Shown here piece by piece: positions 48,124-56,534 of a stretch of 64,000 bases of DNA. The number at the start of each line of letters is the position of its first letter. The stretch's first letter is position 1. The position numbers were made by a program, and so were the translations under genes. The notes beneath the pieces were generated by a model that worked only from the letters and a program-made list of their open reading frames with translations, had not been told where the DNA came from and searched no databases. The DNA lies in assembly GCA_934590355.1 (NCBI GenBank), contig CAKTOX010000001.1, positions 1-64,000 of the forward strand, given 5' to 3'. The stretch is from an uncultured Oscillospiraceae bacterium. GTDB lineage: Bacteria > Bacillota > Clostridia > Oscillospirales > Oscillospiraceae.

Positions 48124-49506
48124 ATGAAGAAAGTACAGTTTACGGAAACCGTGCTTCGTGACGCGAACCAGTCACTTATCGCGACCCGGCTTCCCTACGA
48201 CAAGTTCGAGCCCATCCTTGAAAAGATGGACAAGGCGGGATTTTACTCCGTTGAGTGCTGGGGCGGCGCGACCTTTGACGTCTGCCTGAGATTCCTCAAC
48301 GAGGATCCCTGGGAGCGTCTGCGCAAGATCCGCGCCAAGATGCCCAACACGAAGCTCCAGATGCTTCTGCGCGGTCAGAACATCCTCGGCTACAAGCACT
48401 ATCCCGACGACATCGTCCGCCGCTTCGTGCGCGCCTCCGTCGCAAACGGCATCGACATCATCCGCATTTTCGACGCCCTCAATGACACCGATAACCTCAA
48501 GGTCGCCATCGAGGAAACCGTCAAGCAGGGCGCAATGGCGTCCGGCACCATTTCCTACACCACCAGCCCCGTACACACCACGGCAAAGTTTGTCGAGATG
48601 GTCAAGGAGCTTCAGCAGATGGGCGTTAGCTCTATCTGCATAAAGGACATGGCGGGCATCATGACCCCGAAGGCGGCATACGACCTCGTTTCCGGCATAA
48701 AGGACGCGGTAGACCTGCCCGTAGTTCTGCACACTCACTGCACCACGGGTCTTGCCTTCATGACCTATCTCAAGGGTATCGAGGCAGGCGCGGACGTCAT
48801 CGACACCGCTATCTCCCCCTTCTCCGGCGGCACCTCGCAGCCGGCTACCGAGACGCTTTACTATGCGCTCAAGGAGCTCGGCTACGACGTTGCGCTTGAC
48901 GAGAAGATCCTCATAGAAATGGCAAACTACTTCAAGCCCATCCGCAACGATTACCTCGCCGACGGCACTCTCAACCCCATCTCCATGTCCACCGATACCC
49001 AGTGCCTGACCTATCAGATACCCGGCGGAATGCTCTCCAACCTCCTGAGCCAGCTCAAGATGATGAACGCGCTCGACAAGTTCGAGGACGCTCTGCTTGA
49101 AACTCCGAGAGTCCGCAAAGACATGGGCTATCCCCCGCTCGTCACCCCGACCAGCCAGCTCGTCGGCTCGCAGGCGGTCCAGAACGTGCTCGCGGGCGAG
49201 CGCTATAAGAACGTCGGCGCGGAGATAAAGGCATACTGCCGCGGCGAATACGGCCGCACCCCCGCTCCCATCGACGAGGAGATACGCGCAAAGATACTCG
49301 GCGACGAGAAGCCCATCGTGGGCCGCTATGCCGATTCCCTGCCCACCGACACCTACGAAAAGGCTGTCGAGCACCTCGGTGCGGACGCACGCTGCGAGGA
49401 GGACGTCCTCAGCTATATCGCATTCCCGCAGGTCGCGGAGAACTTCTTCGAGAAGCGCCGCGAGAACGAGGAAAAGGTAGTCCGCTACACCATCACCGAA
49501 GCCTGA
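48124..49506 (+). CDS. oadA: Oxaloacetate decarboxylase-type alpha subunit (carboxyltransferase)
   Basis: 460 residues. DRE-TIM/PYC-type carboxyltransferase: TVLRDANQSLIATRLP (Arg-Asp metal site), MLLRGQNILGYKHYPDD, ICIKDMAGIMTP (the Lys carboxylated in this family) and VVLHTHCTTGLAF (His pair). It moves CO2 from oxaloacetate (or pyruvate-type acids) to biotin. The fused biotin domain of longer OadA forms is absent; the carrier is a separate gene below. GGGAGG upstream. Confidence 0.93.
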   Translation: MKKVQFTETVLRDANQSLIATRLPYDKFEPILEKMDKAGFYSVECWGGATFDVCLRFLNEDPWERLRKIRAKMPNTKLQMLLRGQNILGYKHYPDDIVRRFVRASVANGIDIIRIFDALNDTDNLKVAIEETVKQGAMASGTISYTTSPVHTTAKFVEMVKELQQMGVSSICIKDMAGIMTPKAAYDLVSGIKDAVDLPVVLHTHCTTGLAFMTYLKGIEAGADVIDTAISPFSGGTSQPATETLYYALKELGYDVALDEKILIEMANYFKPIRNDYLADGTLNPISMSTDTQCLTYQIPGGMLSNLLSQLKMMNALDKFEDALLETPRVRKDMGYPPLVTPTSQLVGSQAVQNVLAGERYKNVGAEIKAYCRGEYGRTPAPIDEEIRAKILGDEKPIVGRYADSLPTDTYEKAVEHLGADARCEEDVLSYIAFPQVAENFFEKRRENEEKVVRYTITEA

Positions 49507-49519
49507 GGAGGTTTAGACG

Positions 49520-49870
49520 ATGAATGATCTTATAAACATTTCCTACGGCGACGCAGCGCTGGTGGCTCTGCTCGGCTATCTGGTCGTTTTCTTCGGGCTG
49601 GTGCTGCTGATGGTCGTCATTATGATAATGGGCAATATCATGGTCAGCCATGCAGCTAAGTCGGCTGTCGCAGCCCCCGTCGTGCAGCCCGCGCCCGCAC
49701 CCGCACCCGAAATTCCGGCAGCGCCCGGCAGTGCGGGTGAATTGAAGCTGTATGACACCGATCCCGGAGATGCCGCCATGATAATGGCCATCGTCGCCGA
49801 CACGCTCGGCAAGCCCATAAACGAACTCCGCTTTATTTCCATCAAGGAGGTCAAGGAAGATGAAGTATAA
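49520..49870 (+). CDS. OadG-type gamma subunit
   Basis: 116 residues: one membrane helix (about 12-42), an Ala/Pro-rich linker and a small C-terminal end domain. Gamma subunits anchor and zinc-bind the alpha subunit of sodium-pumping decarboxylases; identification rests on size, one helix, linker and operon position. The end overlaps the next gene by 11 bases. Confidence 0.82.
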   Translation: MNDLINISYGDAALVALLGYLVVFFGLVLLMVVIMIMGNIMVSHAAKSAVAAPVVQPAPAPAPEIPAAPGSAGELKLYDTDPGDAAMIMAIVADTLGKPINELRFISIKEVKEDEV

Positions 49871-50264
49871 GGTAACTTTAAATAACAGGACCTATGAGGT
49901 CGAGGTCGAGCAGGGACAGGCTATGCTCGTTGACGAATACGAGGCATATGCCCCCGCCGCTCCCGCTCCCGCGGCGCCCGTTGCAGCCGCCCCCGCTGCG
50001 GCAGCCGCTCCGGCAGCTCCCGCCGCTCCCGCAGGCGCCGCTCTTTCCGCCGGCGAGGTCGTCAAAAGCCCCATGCCCGGCAACATTCTCAAGATAAACG
50101 TTTCTCAGGGTCAGAAGGTCAACGAGGGCGACGTTCTCATCGTTCTCGAAGCAATGAAAATGGAAAACGAGATCGTCGCCACCAAGGCCGGCACCGTCGC
50201 TCAGATCGTCACGGCTAAGGGCGCAGTTGTCGAGACCGGTGCTCCTCTTGTTGTGATAGCATAA
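49860..50264 (+). CDS. Biotin carboxyl carrier protein of the decarboxylase
   Basis: 134 residues: a short beta start (KYKVTLNNRTYEVEVEQGQA), a long Ala/Pro hinge (about 32-62), and a biotinyl domain with the biotin Lys in EAMKMENEI near residue 100. The swinging hinge moves carboxybiotin from the alpha to the beta subunit. Ribosome site AAGGAGG lies in the end of the gamma gene. Confidence 0.94.
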   Translation: MKYKVTLNNRTYEVEVEQGQAMLVDEYEAYAPAAPAPAAPVAAAPAAAAAPAAPAAPAGAALSAGEVVKSPMPGNILKINVSQGQKVNEGDVLIVLEAMKMENEIVATKAGTVAQIVTAKGAVVETGAPLVVIA

Positions 50265-50275
50265 GGAGGTAACGG

Positions 50276-51499
50276 ATGGACATTCTGGGTACTCTCCAAA
50301 AGCTGGCGTCGGAGTCCGGCTTTGCCTCCTTCATTTTGGTGGACGGCGGCTGGAAAAACCTCGTCATGATCCTCATTGCCTTTGTGCTTTTGTACCTCGG
50401 CATTGCGAAAAAATTCGAGCCGCTGCTGCTTTGCGGCATCGCCTTCGGCTGTCTGCTGACTAACCTCAGCTACTTCACCGGTATGGGCGAAAATGCGCTC
50501 TATCACCCCGAGCTGTGGGAGGCCTTCCTCGACGAGGCAAGCCCCTATTATCACAGCTACGGTCACATCATGTCCAACGCCGGACTGCTCGATTTCTTCT
50601 ACATCGGCGTCAAGGCCGGCATTTACCCCTCGCTGATCTTCCTCGGCGTCGGCGCGATGACGGACTTCGGTCCTCTGCTTGCCAATCCCAAGAGCCTGCT
50701 CATGGGCGCATCGGCACAGCTCGGCGTTTTCATCGCCTTCTTCGGCGCAGTCATGCTCGGCTTCTCCGGTCCCGAGGCTGCCTCCATCGGCATCATCGGC
50801 GGCGCGGACGGCCCGACCGCCATATATCTTACGACAAAGCTTGCGCCTAATCTCTTAGGCCCGATCGCAATAGCGGCGTACTCCTACATGGCGCTTATCC
50901 CGCTTATCCAGCCGCCTCTCATGAAGCTCTGCACCACTAAGGAAATGCGCGAGGTCAAGATGGAGCAGGCACGCGAGGTCTCCAAGACCGAGAAGATCAT
51001 CTTCCCCATCGTCGTTGCGACCTTCGTCATTCTGCTTCTGCCCTCGACCGCGCCTCTGGTGGGCTGCCTCATGCTCGGCAACCTCTTCCGTGAGTGCGGC
51101 GTGACCGATCGCCTTTCCGACACCGCGCAGAACGCGCTCATGAACATCGTCACCATCTTCCTTGCGACCTCCGTCGGCGCAACGATGGTTGCTCAGAACT
51201 TCCTGAGCGGCTCGACCATCAAGATCATTATCCTCGGTCTTTGCGCATTCGCCATCTCCACCATCGGCGGTCTGCTCGGCGGCGTCGTTATGTACTACGC
51301 CTCCGGCAAGAAGATCAACCCCCTCATCGGCTCCGCGGGCGTTTCCGCAGTTCCCATGGCGGCGCGCGTTTCCCAGGACGTCGGCAGAAAGTACAACAAG
51401 ACGAACTTCCTGCTCATGCACGCAATGGGTCCCAACGTCGCAGGCGTCATCGGCTCGGCTATCGCGGCAGGCTTCCTGCTGTCCGTATTCGGCGGCTGA
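50276..51499 (+). CDS. Sodium-translocating decarboxylase beta subunit (OadB/GcdB/MmdB)
   Basis: 407 residues, nine to eleven helices. Conserved sodium/CO2 site motifs: GVGAMTDFGPLLANPK, GIIGGADGPTAIYLTTKLAP and PLIGSAGVSAVPMAARV. It decarboxylates carboxybiotin and pumps sodium out. With an OadA-type alpha subunit the likely substrate is oxaloacetate. AAGGAGG is six bases upstream. Confidence 0.95.
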   Translation: MDILGTLQKLASESGFASFILVDGGWKNLVMILIAFVLLYLGIAKKFEPLLLCGIAFGCLLTNLSYFTGMGENALYHPELWEAFLDEASPYYHSYGHIMSNAGLLDFFYIGVKAGIYPSLIFLGVGAMTDFGPLLANPKSLLMGASAQLGVFIAFFGAVMLGFSGPEAASIGIIGGADGPTAIYLTTKLAPNLLGPIAIAAYSYMALIPLIQPPLMKLCTTKEMREVKMEQAREVSKTEKIIFPIVVATFVILLLPSTAPLVGCLMLGNLFRECGVTDRLSDTAQNALMNIVTIFLATSVGATMVAQNFLSGSTIKIIILGLCAFAISTIGGLLGGVVMYYASGKKINPLIGSAGVSAVPMAARVSQDVGRKYNKTNFLLMHAMGPNVAGVIGSAIAAGFLLSVFGG

Positions 51500-51518
51500 T
51501 AAGGCTCTATACACAAGC

Positions 51519-51554
51519 AAAACGGTATGTATTTTCGATACATACCGTTTTTTT
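51519..51554 (+). terminator. Terminator of the decarboxylase operon
   Basis: CGGTATGTAT / ATACATACCG around TTTTCG with A4 and T7 flanks. Confidence 0.9.
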
Positions 51555-51597
51555 ACGCTCATTTTACACGGCGCGAGAAAATTTTATATTCGCTTGC

Positions 51598-51626
51598 TTG
51601 ACATGAGCCGCTCATGGTTATATAAT
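51598..51626 (+). promoter_or_regulatory. Consensus promoter of the TetR-ABC operon
   Basis: TTGACA (51598-51603), 17 bases, TATAAT (51621-51626), a perfect housekeeping promoter. The spacer holds ATGAGC-C-GCTCAT (51603-51615). Confidence 0.88.
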
Positions 51627-51659
51627 TCAAAACAGCCGTTTTAAAACACTTGTTTTCAA
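51626..51659. promoter_or_regulatory. 34-bp operator-like palindrome for the TetR regulator
   Basis: Left half TTCAAAACAGCCGTTTT, right half AAAACACTTGTTTTCAA; 13 of 17 positions are symmetric. It covers the start of transcription just after the -10 box, where a TetR repressor would block. Confidence 0.75.
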
Positions 51660-51678
51660 TATGTGGGAGGTTTGCGAA

Positions 51679-52338
51679 ATGCCCCCGAAGCCTAAGTTTA
51701 CAAGAGAAGCTATCGTTGATGCCGCACTGGGCATCATAAGCCGCGAGGGCGCCGATAAGCTCACAGCGCGTGAGCTGGGCGAAAGCCTCGGAAGCTCTGC
51801 GCGCCCGATATTCACGCTTTTTAAAAGCATGGACGAGGTCATGGACGCAGTGCGCTGCGAGGCAATGCGCCGCTATAACGAATACGTCGGCCGCGCAAGG
51901 GATTATTTCCCCTCCTTCAAGGCCATCGGCATATTCATGCTGCGCTACGCCAAGGAGCAGCCGAAGCTGTTTCAGCTCCTGTTTATGAGCGAAAACGCGC
52001 AGGCACGGCGCTTTGAGGATGTATTTAACGCGCTGGGCGACACGGCAAGGCTGTGCATCGAGTTCGTAAAAAGCGACTACGGGCTCACCGACGATGAGGC
52101 TCGGTTTCTGTTTAAATACGTTTGGACGTTCACCTACGGGCTGAGTGCGATGTGCGCGACGGGAATGTGCGATTTTTCCGAGGACGAGCTCGTCGCAATG
52201 CTCGGCAACGAATTTCTTGCGATCATGAACCTCATAAGATCCGGTATGAGCGGCAGCATCATAACCGGCATCCGACCCGTTCTGCGCGACGGCATGGAGT
52301 CGGAAATAAGGAGTCAAAATGCAGCAGCACATCATTGA
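51679..52338 (+). CDS. TetR family regulator
   Basis: 219 residues. N-terminal HTH (FTREAIVDAALGIISREGAD, LTARELGESLGSSARPIFTL) with the usual Phe/Lys turn, then a helical ligand-binding part containing a WTFTYGLSAMCATGMC segment typical of TetR/AcrR C-terminal domains. ATG 51679 has GGGAGG nine bases upstream. It overlaps the ABC ATPase gene by 20 bases and likely represses this operon through the palindrome upstream. Confidence 0.88.
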   Translation: MPPKPKFTREAIVDAALGIISREGADKLTARELGESLGSSARPIFTLFKSMDEVMDAVRCEAMRRYNEYVGRARDYFPSFKAIGIFMLRYAKEQPKLFQLLFMSENAQARRFEDVFNALGDTARLCIEFVKSDYGLTDDEARFLFKYVWTFTYGLSAMCATGMCDFSEDELVAMLGNEFLAIMNLIRSGMSGSIITGIRPVLRDGMESEIRSQNAAAHH

Positions 52339-53236
52339 AATTTCACAGCTTAACAAATCCTTCGGCAGCGTCAGAGCCGTGCGCGGCCTCTCGCTCAACG
52401 TGCGCCGCGGCGAGCTGTTCGCCTTTTTGGGCGTGAACGGCGCGGGCAAATCCACGACCATCTCCGTCATGTGCGGTCAGCTCAAGGCCGACAGCGGCAG
52501 CGTGAGCATATGCGGTCTGGATGCCGAAAAAAGCATCGCGGAAATAACCCGCAGGCTCGGCGTCGTGTTTCAGGGCAGCGTCCTCGATATGCCGCTCACG
52601 GTGCGCGAAAATCTCGAGAGCCGCGCCGCGCTTTACGGCATCACGGGCAGAGCTTTTACCGAGCGCCTTGACGAGCTTGCCGAGCTTTTGGATTTCAAAG
52701 CGCTTCTCGACCGTCCGGTCGGCAAGCTGTCGGGAGGTCAGCGCCGCAGGATTGACATCGCCCGCGCGCTGCTGCACAAGCCCGAAATACTCATTCTCGA
52801 CGAGCCGACGACGGGGCTCGACCCGCAGACGCGAAGGCTTTTGTGGGACGTCGTGCGCAGGCTGCGGCGCGATGAGAAAATGACCGTTTTTCTCACGACG
52901 CACTACATGGAGGAGGCTGCCGACGCGGACTACGTCGTTATCCTCGACTCCGGCAGCATCGCGGCGCAAGGCACGCCCCTGGAGCTCAAAAACGCCTACG
53001 CGGGGGATTTCATAACCCTCTACGGCATAGCGCCCGACGCCTTGGACGAGCTCGGGCTCAAATACGAAAGGCTGCGCGACGCATACAGGGTCGAGGTCGC
53101 CGACACCGCAGCCGCAACACGGCTCATCGTGGAGCACCCCGCGCTGTTTACCGATTACGAGATAACAAAGGGCAAAATGGACGACGTTTTCCTTGCCGTC
53201 ACGGGTAAGAGGCTCACCGGAGGTGAAGCGCAGTGA
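52319..53236 (+). CDS. ABC transporter ATP-binding protein (ABC-2 exporter)
   Basis: 305 residues. Walker A GVNGAGKST, Q-loop FQGSVLD, signature LSGGQRRRIDIARALL, Walker B ILILDEPTTGLD, switch His in LTTHYMEEA. The extra 75 residues at the end are usual for DrrA/NodI-like drug or lipid exporters. AAGGAG upstream inside the TetR gene; overlaps the permease start by four bases. Confidence 0.93.
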   Translation: MQQHIIEISQLNKSFGSVRAVRGLSLNVRRGELFAFLGVNGAGKSTTISVMCGQLKADSGSVSICGLDAEKSIAEITRRLGVVFQGSVLDMPLTVRENLESRAALYGITGRAFTERLDELAELLDFKALLDRPVGKLSGGQRRRIDIARALLHKPEILILDEPTTGLDPQTRRLLWDVVRRLRRDEKMTVFLTTHYMEEAADADYVVILDSGSIAAQGTPLELKNAYAGDFITLYGIAPDALDELGLKYERLRDAYRVEVADTAAATRLIVEHPALFTDYEITKGKMDDVFLAVTGKRLTGGEAQ

Positions 53237-54138
53237 AAACATTTTTAATTCTCACAAAACGCGACAGCCGCCTGTTTTTCAAGGACAAGGGAATGTTCTT
53301 TTCCTCACTCATAACGCCCGCCATCCTCCTTATTCTGTACGCGACCTTTCTCGCGGGAATATACCGCTCAAGCTTCGTTTCCGCCATTCCGCAGGGCTTT
53401 GAGATAGACGAAAAAATCATAAACGCCGCCGTTGCGGGGCAACTTGCCTCGTCGCTTCTGGCGGTCTGCTGCGTGACCATCGCCTTCTGCTCAAACCTCC
53501 TCATGGTCCAGGACAAGGTCACCGGCGCCGTGCGCGACCTCACCGTGACCCCCGTCAGGCGCAGCACCCTCGCGCTGGGCTACTTTGCCTCGTCCGCCGC
53601 GGTGACGCTCATAATATGCCTCACGACGACCGCCGTCTGCTTTCTCTACCTGCTCAAAACAGGCTGGTACCTCAGCGGCGCGGACGTTTTGCGCATAATC
53701 CTCGACGTTATCCTGCTCACGCTGTTCGGAACGGCGCTCTCATCGTGCCTGCACTATTTTCTCACAACGCAGGGTCAGCTTTCCGCGGTCGGTACGCTCG
53801 TGAGCGTGAGCTACGGCTTCATCTGCGGCTCGTATATGCCCATTGCGGGCTTCTCCGAGGGGCTGCAAAGGGTGCTGTCCTTCCTGCCCGGCACATACGG
53901 CACGAGCCTTCTGCACAGGCATTGGATGCTCGGCGCTCTTGACGCCATGCAGACCGAGGGCATTCCCGCCGAGGTCATAAAGGGCATCTGCGACGGCGTG
54001 GACATTAACATACGCTTTGCAGGAAACGCGGTTTCCGAGGGCGCAATGTACGCCGTGCTCATAGGCGCGGTTGCTGTATTCGCTGCGGCGTATGTGCTCA
54101 TAAACGTATTATGTAAACCGAAATACGGTGACAGATAA
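53233..54138 (+). CDS. ABC-2 type permease
   Basis: 301 residues, six helices, with the ABC-2 core (LVQDKVTGAVRDLTVTPVRR-like loop, VSYGFICGSYMPIAGFSEGL, FLPGTYGTSLLHRH). Partner of the ATPase encoded before it. GTG start overlapping its TGA (GTGA), with CGGAGGTG upstream. Cargo unknown. Confidence 0.88.
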   Translation: MKTFLILTKRDSRLFFKDKGMFFSSLITPAILLILYATFLAGIYRSSFVSAIPQGFEIDEKIINAAVAGQLASSLLAVCCVTIAFCSNLLMVQDKVTGAVRDLTVTPVRRSTLALGYFASSAAVTLIICLTTTAVCFLYLLKTGWYLSGADVLRIILDVILLTLFGTALSSCLHYFLTTQGQLSAVGTLVSVSYGFICGSYMPIAGFSEGLQRVLSFLPGTYGTSLLHRHWMLGALDAMQTEGIPAEVIKGICDGVDINIRFAGNAVSEGAMYAVLIGAVAVFAAAYVLINVLCKPKYGDR

Positions 54139-54174
54139 GCATCTGCCCGCTTAAAAATATAAAGGAGACAGCTC

Positions 54175-54888
54175 ATGTTAGACATCAAAGGACTCACGAA
54201 ATGCTACGGCGATAAAAAAGCCGTGGACGATCTCACGCTGCACATAGCCCCCGGCACCATCTACGGCTTTATCGGTCACAACGGCGCGGGCAAAACGACG
54301 ACGCTGCGCTCCGTGGCGGGCATCCTCGATTTTGACGAGGGCGAGATACTCATAGGCGGACTTTCGATCAAAGCAGACCCCATCGGCTGCAAAAGGCAGT
54401 TTGCCTATATTCCCGACAATCCCGACCTTTACGAGTACATGACGGGCATAAAATATCTCGATTTCATCGCGGATGTTTTCGGCGTCGGCAGCGAGAAGCG
54501 GCGCGAGCGCATCGAGAAATACGCCGCCATGTTCGAGCTGACAAACGACCTTGCCCAGCCCATTTCCGCATACTCGCACGGCATGAGGCAGAAGCTTGCG
54601 ATAATCTCGGCGTGGCTTCACGAGCCGAAGCTCGTCATCATGGACGAGCCCTTCGTCGGGCTTGACCCCAAGGCCTCGCACATTCTCAAGGGCATGATGC
54701 GCGAATTGTGCGACAACGGCGGCGCGATATTCTTCTCCACCCACGTTCTTGAGGTGGCGGAAAAGCTCTGCGATCAGGTCGCCATCATAAAGGGCGGTCG
54801 GCTCATTCGCTCCGGCACGATGGCGCAGGTCAAGGGCGACGACAGTCTTGAGGAGGTATTTCTCGAGCTGGAGGACACGTCATGCTGA
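54175..54888 (+). CDS. ABC transporter ATP-binding protein
   Basis: 237 residues. Walker A GHNGAGKTT, signature YSHGMRQKLAII (variant of LSGGQ), Walker B LVIMDEPFVGLD, switch His in FFSTHVLEVA. Closest in look to BcrA/YxlF or EcsA-type exporters. AAGGAGAC upstream. Second ABC pair in the same transcript; overlaps the permease gene by seven bases. Confidence 0.92.
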   Translation: MLDIKGLTKCYGDKKAVDDLTLHIAPGTIYGFIGHNGAGKTTTLRSVAGILDFDEGEILIGGLSIKADPIGCKRQFAYIPDNPDLYEYMTGIKYLDFIADVFGVGSEKRRERIEKYAAMFELTNDLAQPISAYSHGMRQKLAIISAWLHEPKLVIMDEPFVGLDPKASHILKGMMRELCDNGGAIFFSTHVLEVAEKLCDQVAIIKGGRLIRSGTMAQVKGDDSLEEVFLELEDTSC

Positions 54889-56477
54889 AGATACTTCTCA
54901 AAAAGCAGCTTTACGAGCTCAACTACGCGTTTTTCTACGACCGCAAGCACGGCAAGGCGCGCTCAAAAGCCACGAGCATAACCTACATCGTGCTCTACGC
55001 GCTGCTGATGATCGTCGTCATCGGCGGAATGTTCGCAGGGCTCTCCGCAATGCTGTGCTCTCCGCTCACGAGCATTGGGCTCGACTGGCTGTATTTTGAC
55101 ATAATGACGCTCATGGCGCTGCTGTTCGGCGTTTTCGGCGGAGTTTTCAACACCTATTCGAGCCTTTATAAGGCCAAGGACAACGACCTCATGCTCTCGC
55201 TGCCAATACCGACGCGCTACATTCTCCTCTCGCGCCTTATCGGAGTTTATCTCATGGGGCTCATGTTCAGCGCAAGCGTGATGCTTCCCGCGGACATTGT
55301 ATATTTCGTCGTCGCAAAGCCCGCCTTTGCAGGCGTTTTCGGAAGTCTCCTGCTGACAGTCCTCGTGAGCGTATTCGTGTTCATTCTCTCCTGCGCACTC
55401 GGCTGGGTTGTCGCAAAGGTGTCTTCGAAGCTCAAGAGCAAGTCGCTCATAATCGTAGTGCTGTCGCTGGTGTTCTTCGGCCTGTACTATTTCGTCTGCT
55501 TTAACGCCTCCGAGCTATTGCAAAAGCTTATTTTGAACGCAGCGGGCATAGGCGAGAGCATCAAAGGCTCTGCCTATATCCTCTACGCCGTCGGGCGCTG
55601 CGGCGTGGGCGACTGGCTGTCGATGCTGCTGCTGACGCTCGCCATGGCCGTGCTGTTTTTTGCAACGTATTTCATTCTCGCGCGCAGCTTTATCAAAATA
55701 GCGACCTCGCCCGACAAGATCGCAAAGCGCGAATACCGTGCGCAGACCGTCAAAATGCGCAGCGTATCCGCCGCGCTTCTTTGGCGCGAGTTTCGCAGGT
55801 ATCTGTCGAGCCCGACCTATATTCTCAACTGCTCGCTCGGTACGGTGTTCATGGTTTTCGTGGGGGTGTTCCTGCTCATAAACGGCGGCGAGCTTACGGA
55901 GCTTGTCGGATATCTTCCGTTTGCGGACGGCTTCATGCCCGTCATGCTCACAATAAGCGTGTGCATCATAAGCTGCATGAACGACCTCACCGCGCCCTCC
56001 GTTTCCCTTGAGGGCAAGAGCCTTTGGATAGCTCAGTCTCTGCCGGTCGCACCGAAGGCGGTGCTTTGGGCAAAGCTCAGGCTGCATCTGCTTCTGACCG
56101 CAGTGCCGGAGCTGTTTTTATCCGCCTGCATCTGCATTGTTTTAAGACCTGACGCCGCACTCTGTGCGCTGTGCCTCATTTTCCCTGTCGTGTTCACGGT
56201 CTTTAACGCCGCCTTGGGGCTTATACTTAACCTCAAGCACCCGAATTTCACATGGCAGACCGAGACCGCGGCGGTAAAGCAGGGCGCAAGCGTAATGATA
56301 GCGCTCTTCGGCGGCTGGATAATCGCGGCGCTGCTCGCAGGAGTCTATTACCTTCTCTCGTCAAAGCTCGGCGCTGCCGCATTTCTGGCGCTGGCGTCGG
56401 TGCTGTTTGGCGCTGCTTCCGCGTGGGAGCTCAAGTGGCTCGGTACCCGCGGCAGCGAAATATTCAGGCACCTGTGA
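54882..56477 (+). CDS. Large ABC permease (ABC-2/EcsB-like)
   Basis: 531 residues with about twelve hydrophobic helices in two halves; a soluble loop lies in the middle (about 280-310). An early cytoplasmic YDRKHGKARSKATSITYI segment and SLPIPTRYILLSRLIGVY are typical of multi-helix exporters found with bcrA-like ATPases. Role unknown; resistance to membrane-active peptides or enzyme secretion control are possible. It shares the terminator with the convergent aminotransferase. Confidence 0.8.
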   Translation: MLKILLKKQLYELNYAFFYDRKHGKARSKATSITYIVLYALLMIVVIGGMFAGLSAMLCSPLTSIGLDWLYFDIMTLMALLFGVFGGVFNTYSSLYKAKDNDLMLSLPIPTRYILLSRLIGVYLMGLMFSASVMLPADIVYFVVAKPAFAGVFGSLLLTVLVSVFVFILSCALGWVVAKVSSKLKSKSLIIVVLSLVFFGLYYFVCFNASELLQKLILNAAGIGESIKGSAYILYAVGRCGVGDWLSMLLLTLAMAVLFFATYFILARSFIKIATSPDKIAKREYRAQTVKMRSVSAALLWREFRRYLSSPTYILNCSLGTVFMVFVGVFLLINGGELTELVGYLPFADGFMPVMLTISVCIISCMNDLTAPSVSLEGKSLWIAQSLPVAPKAVLWAKLRLHLLLTAVPELFLSACICIVLRPDAALCALCLIFPVVFTVFNAALGLILNLKHPNFTWQTETAAVKQGASVMIALFGGWIIAALLAGVYYLLSSKLGAAAFLALASVLFGAASAWELKWLGTRGSEIFRHL

Positions 56478-56491
56478 TATAAAATCATAAC

Positions 56492-56522
56492 AAAACCTCC
56501 CGACTGTGGTCGGGAGGTTTTG
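56492..56522. terminator. Bidirectional intrinsic terminator
   Basis: AAAACCTCCCGAC / GTCGGGAGGTTTT around TGTG, between the ABC operon and the aromatic operon. Confidence 0.85.
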
Positions 56523-56534
56523 CATTTTATAGAC

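Noticed and set aside
53193..53402. 69-codon plus-strand frame across the ABC ATPase/permease junction
   Set aside because: It lies out of frame inside the two overlapping ABC genes with no separate ribosome site.
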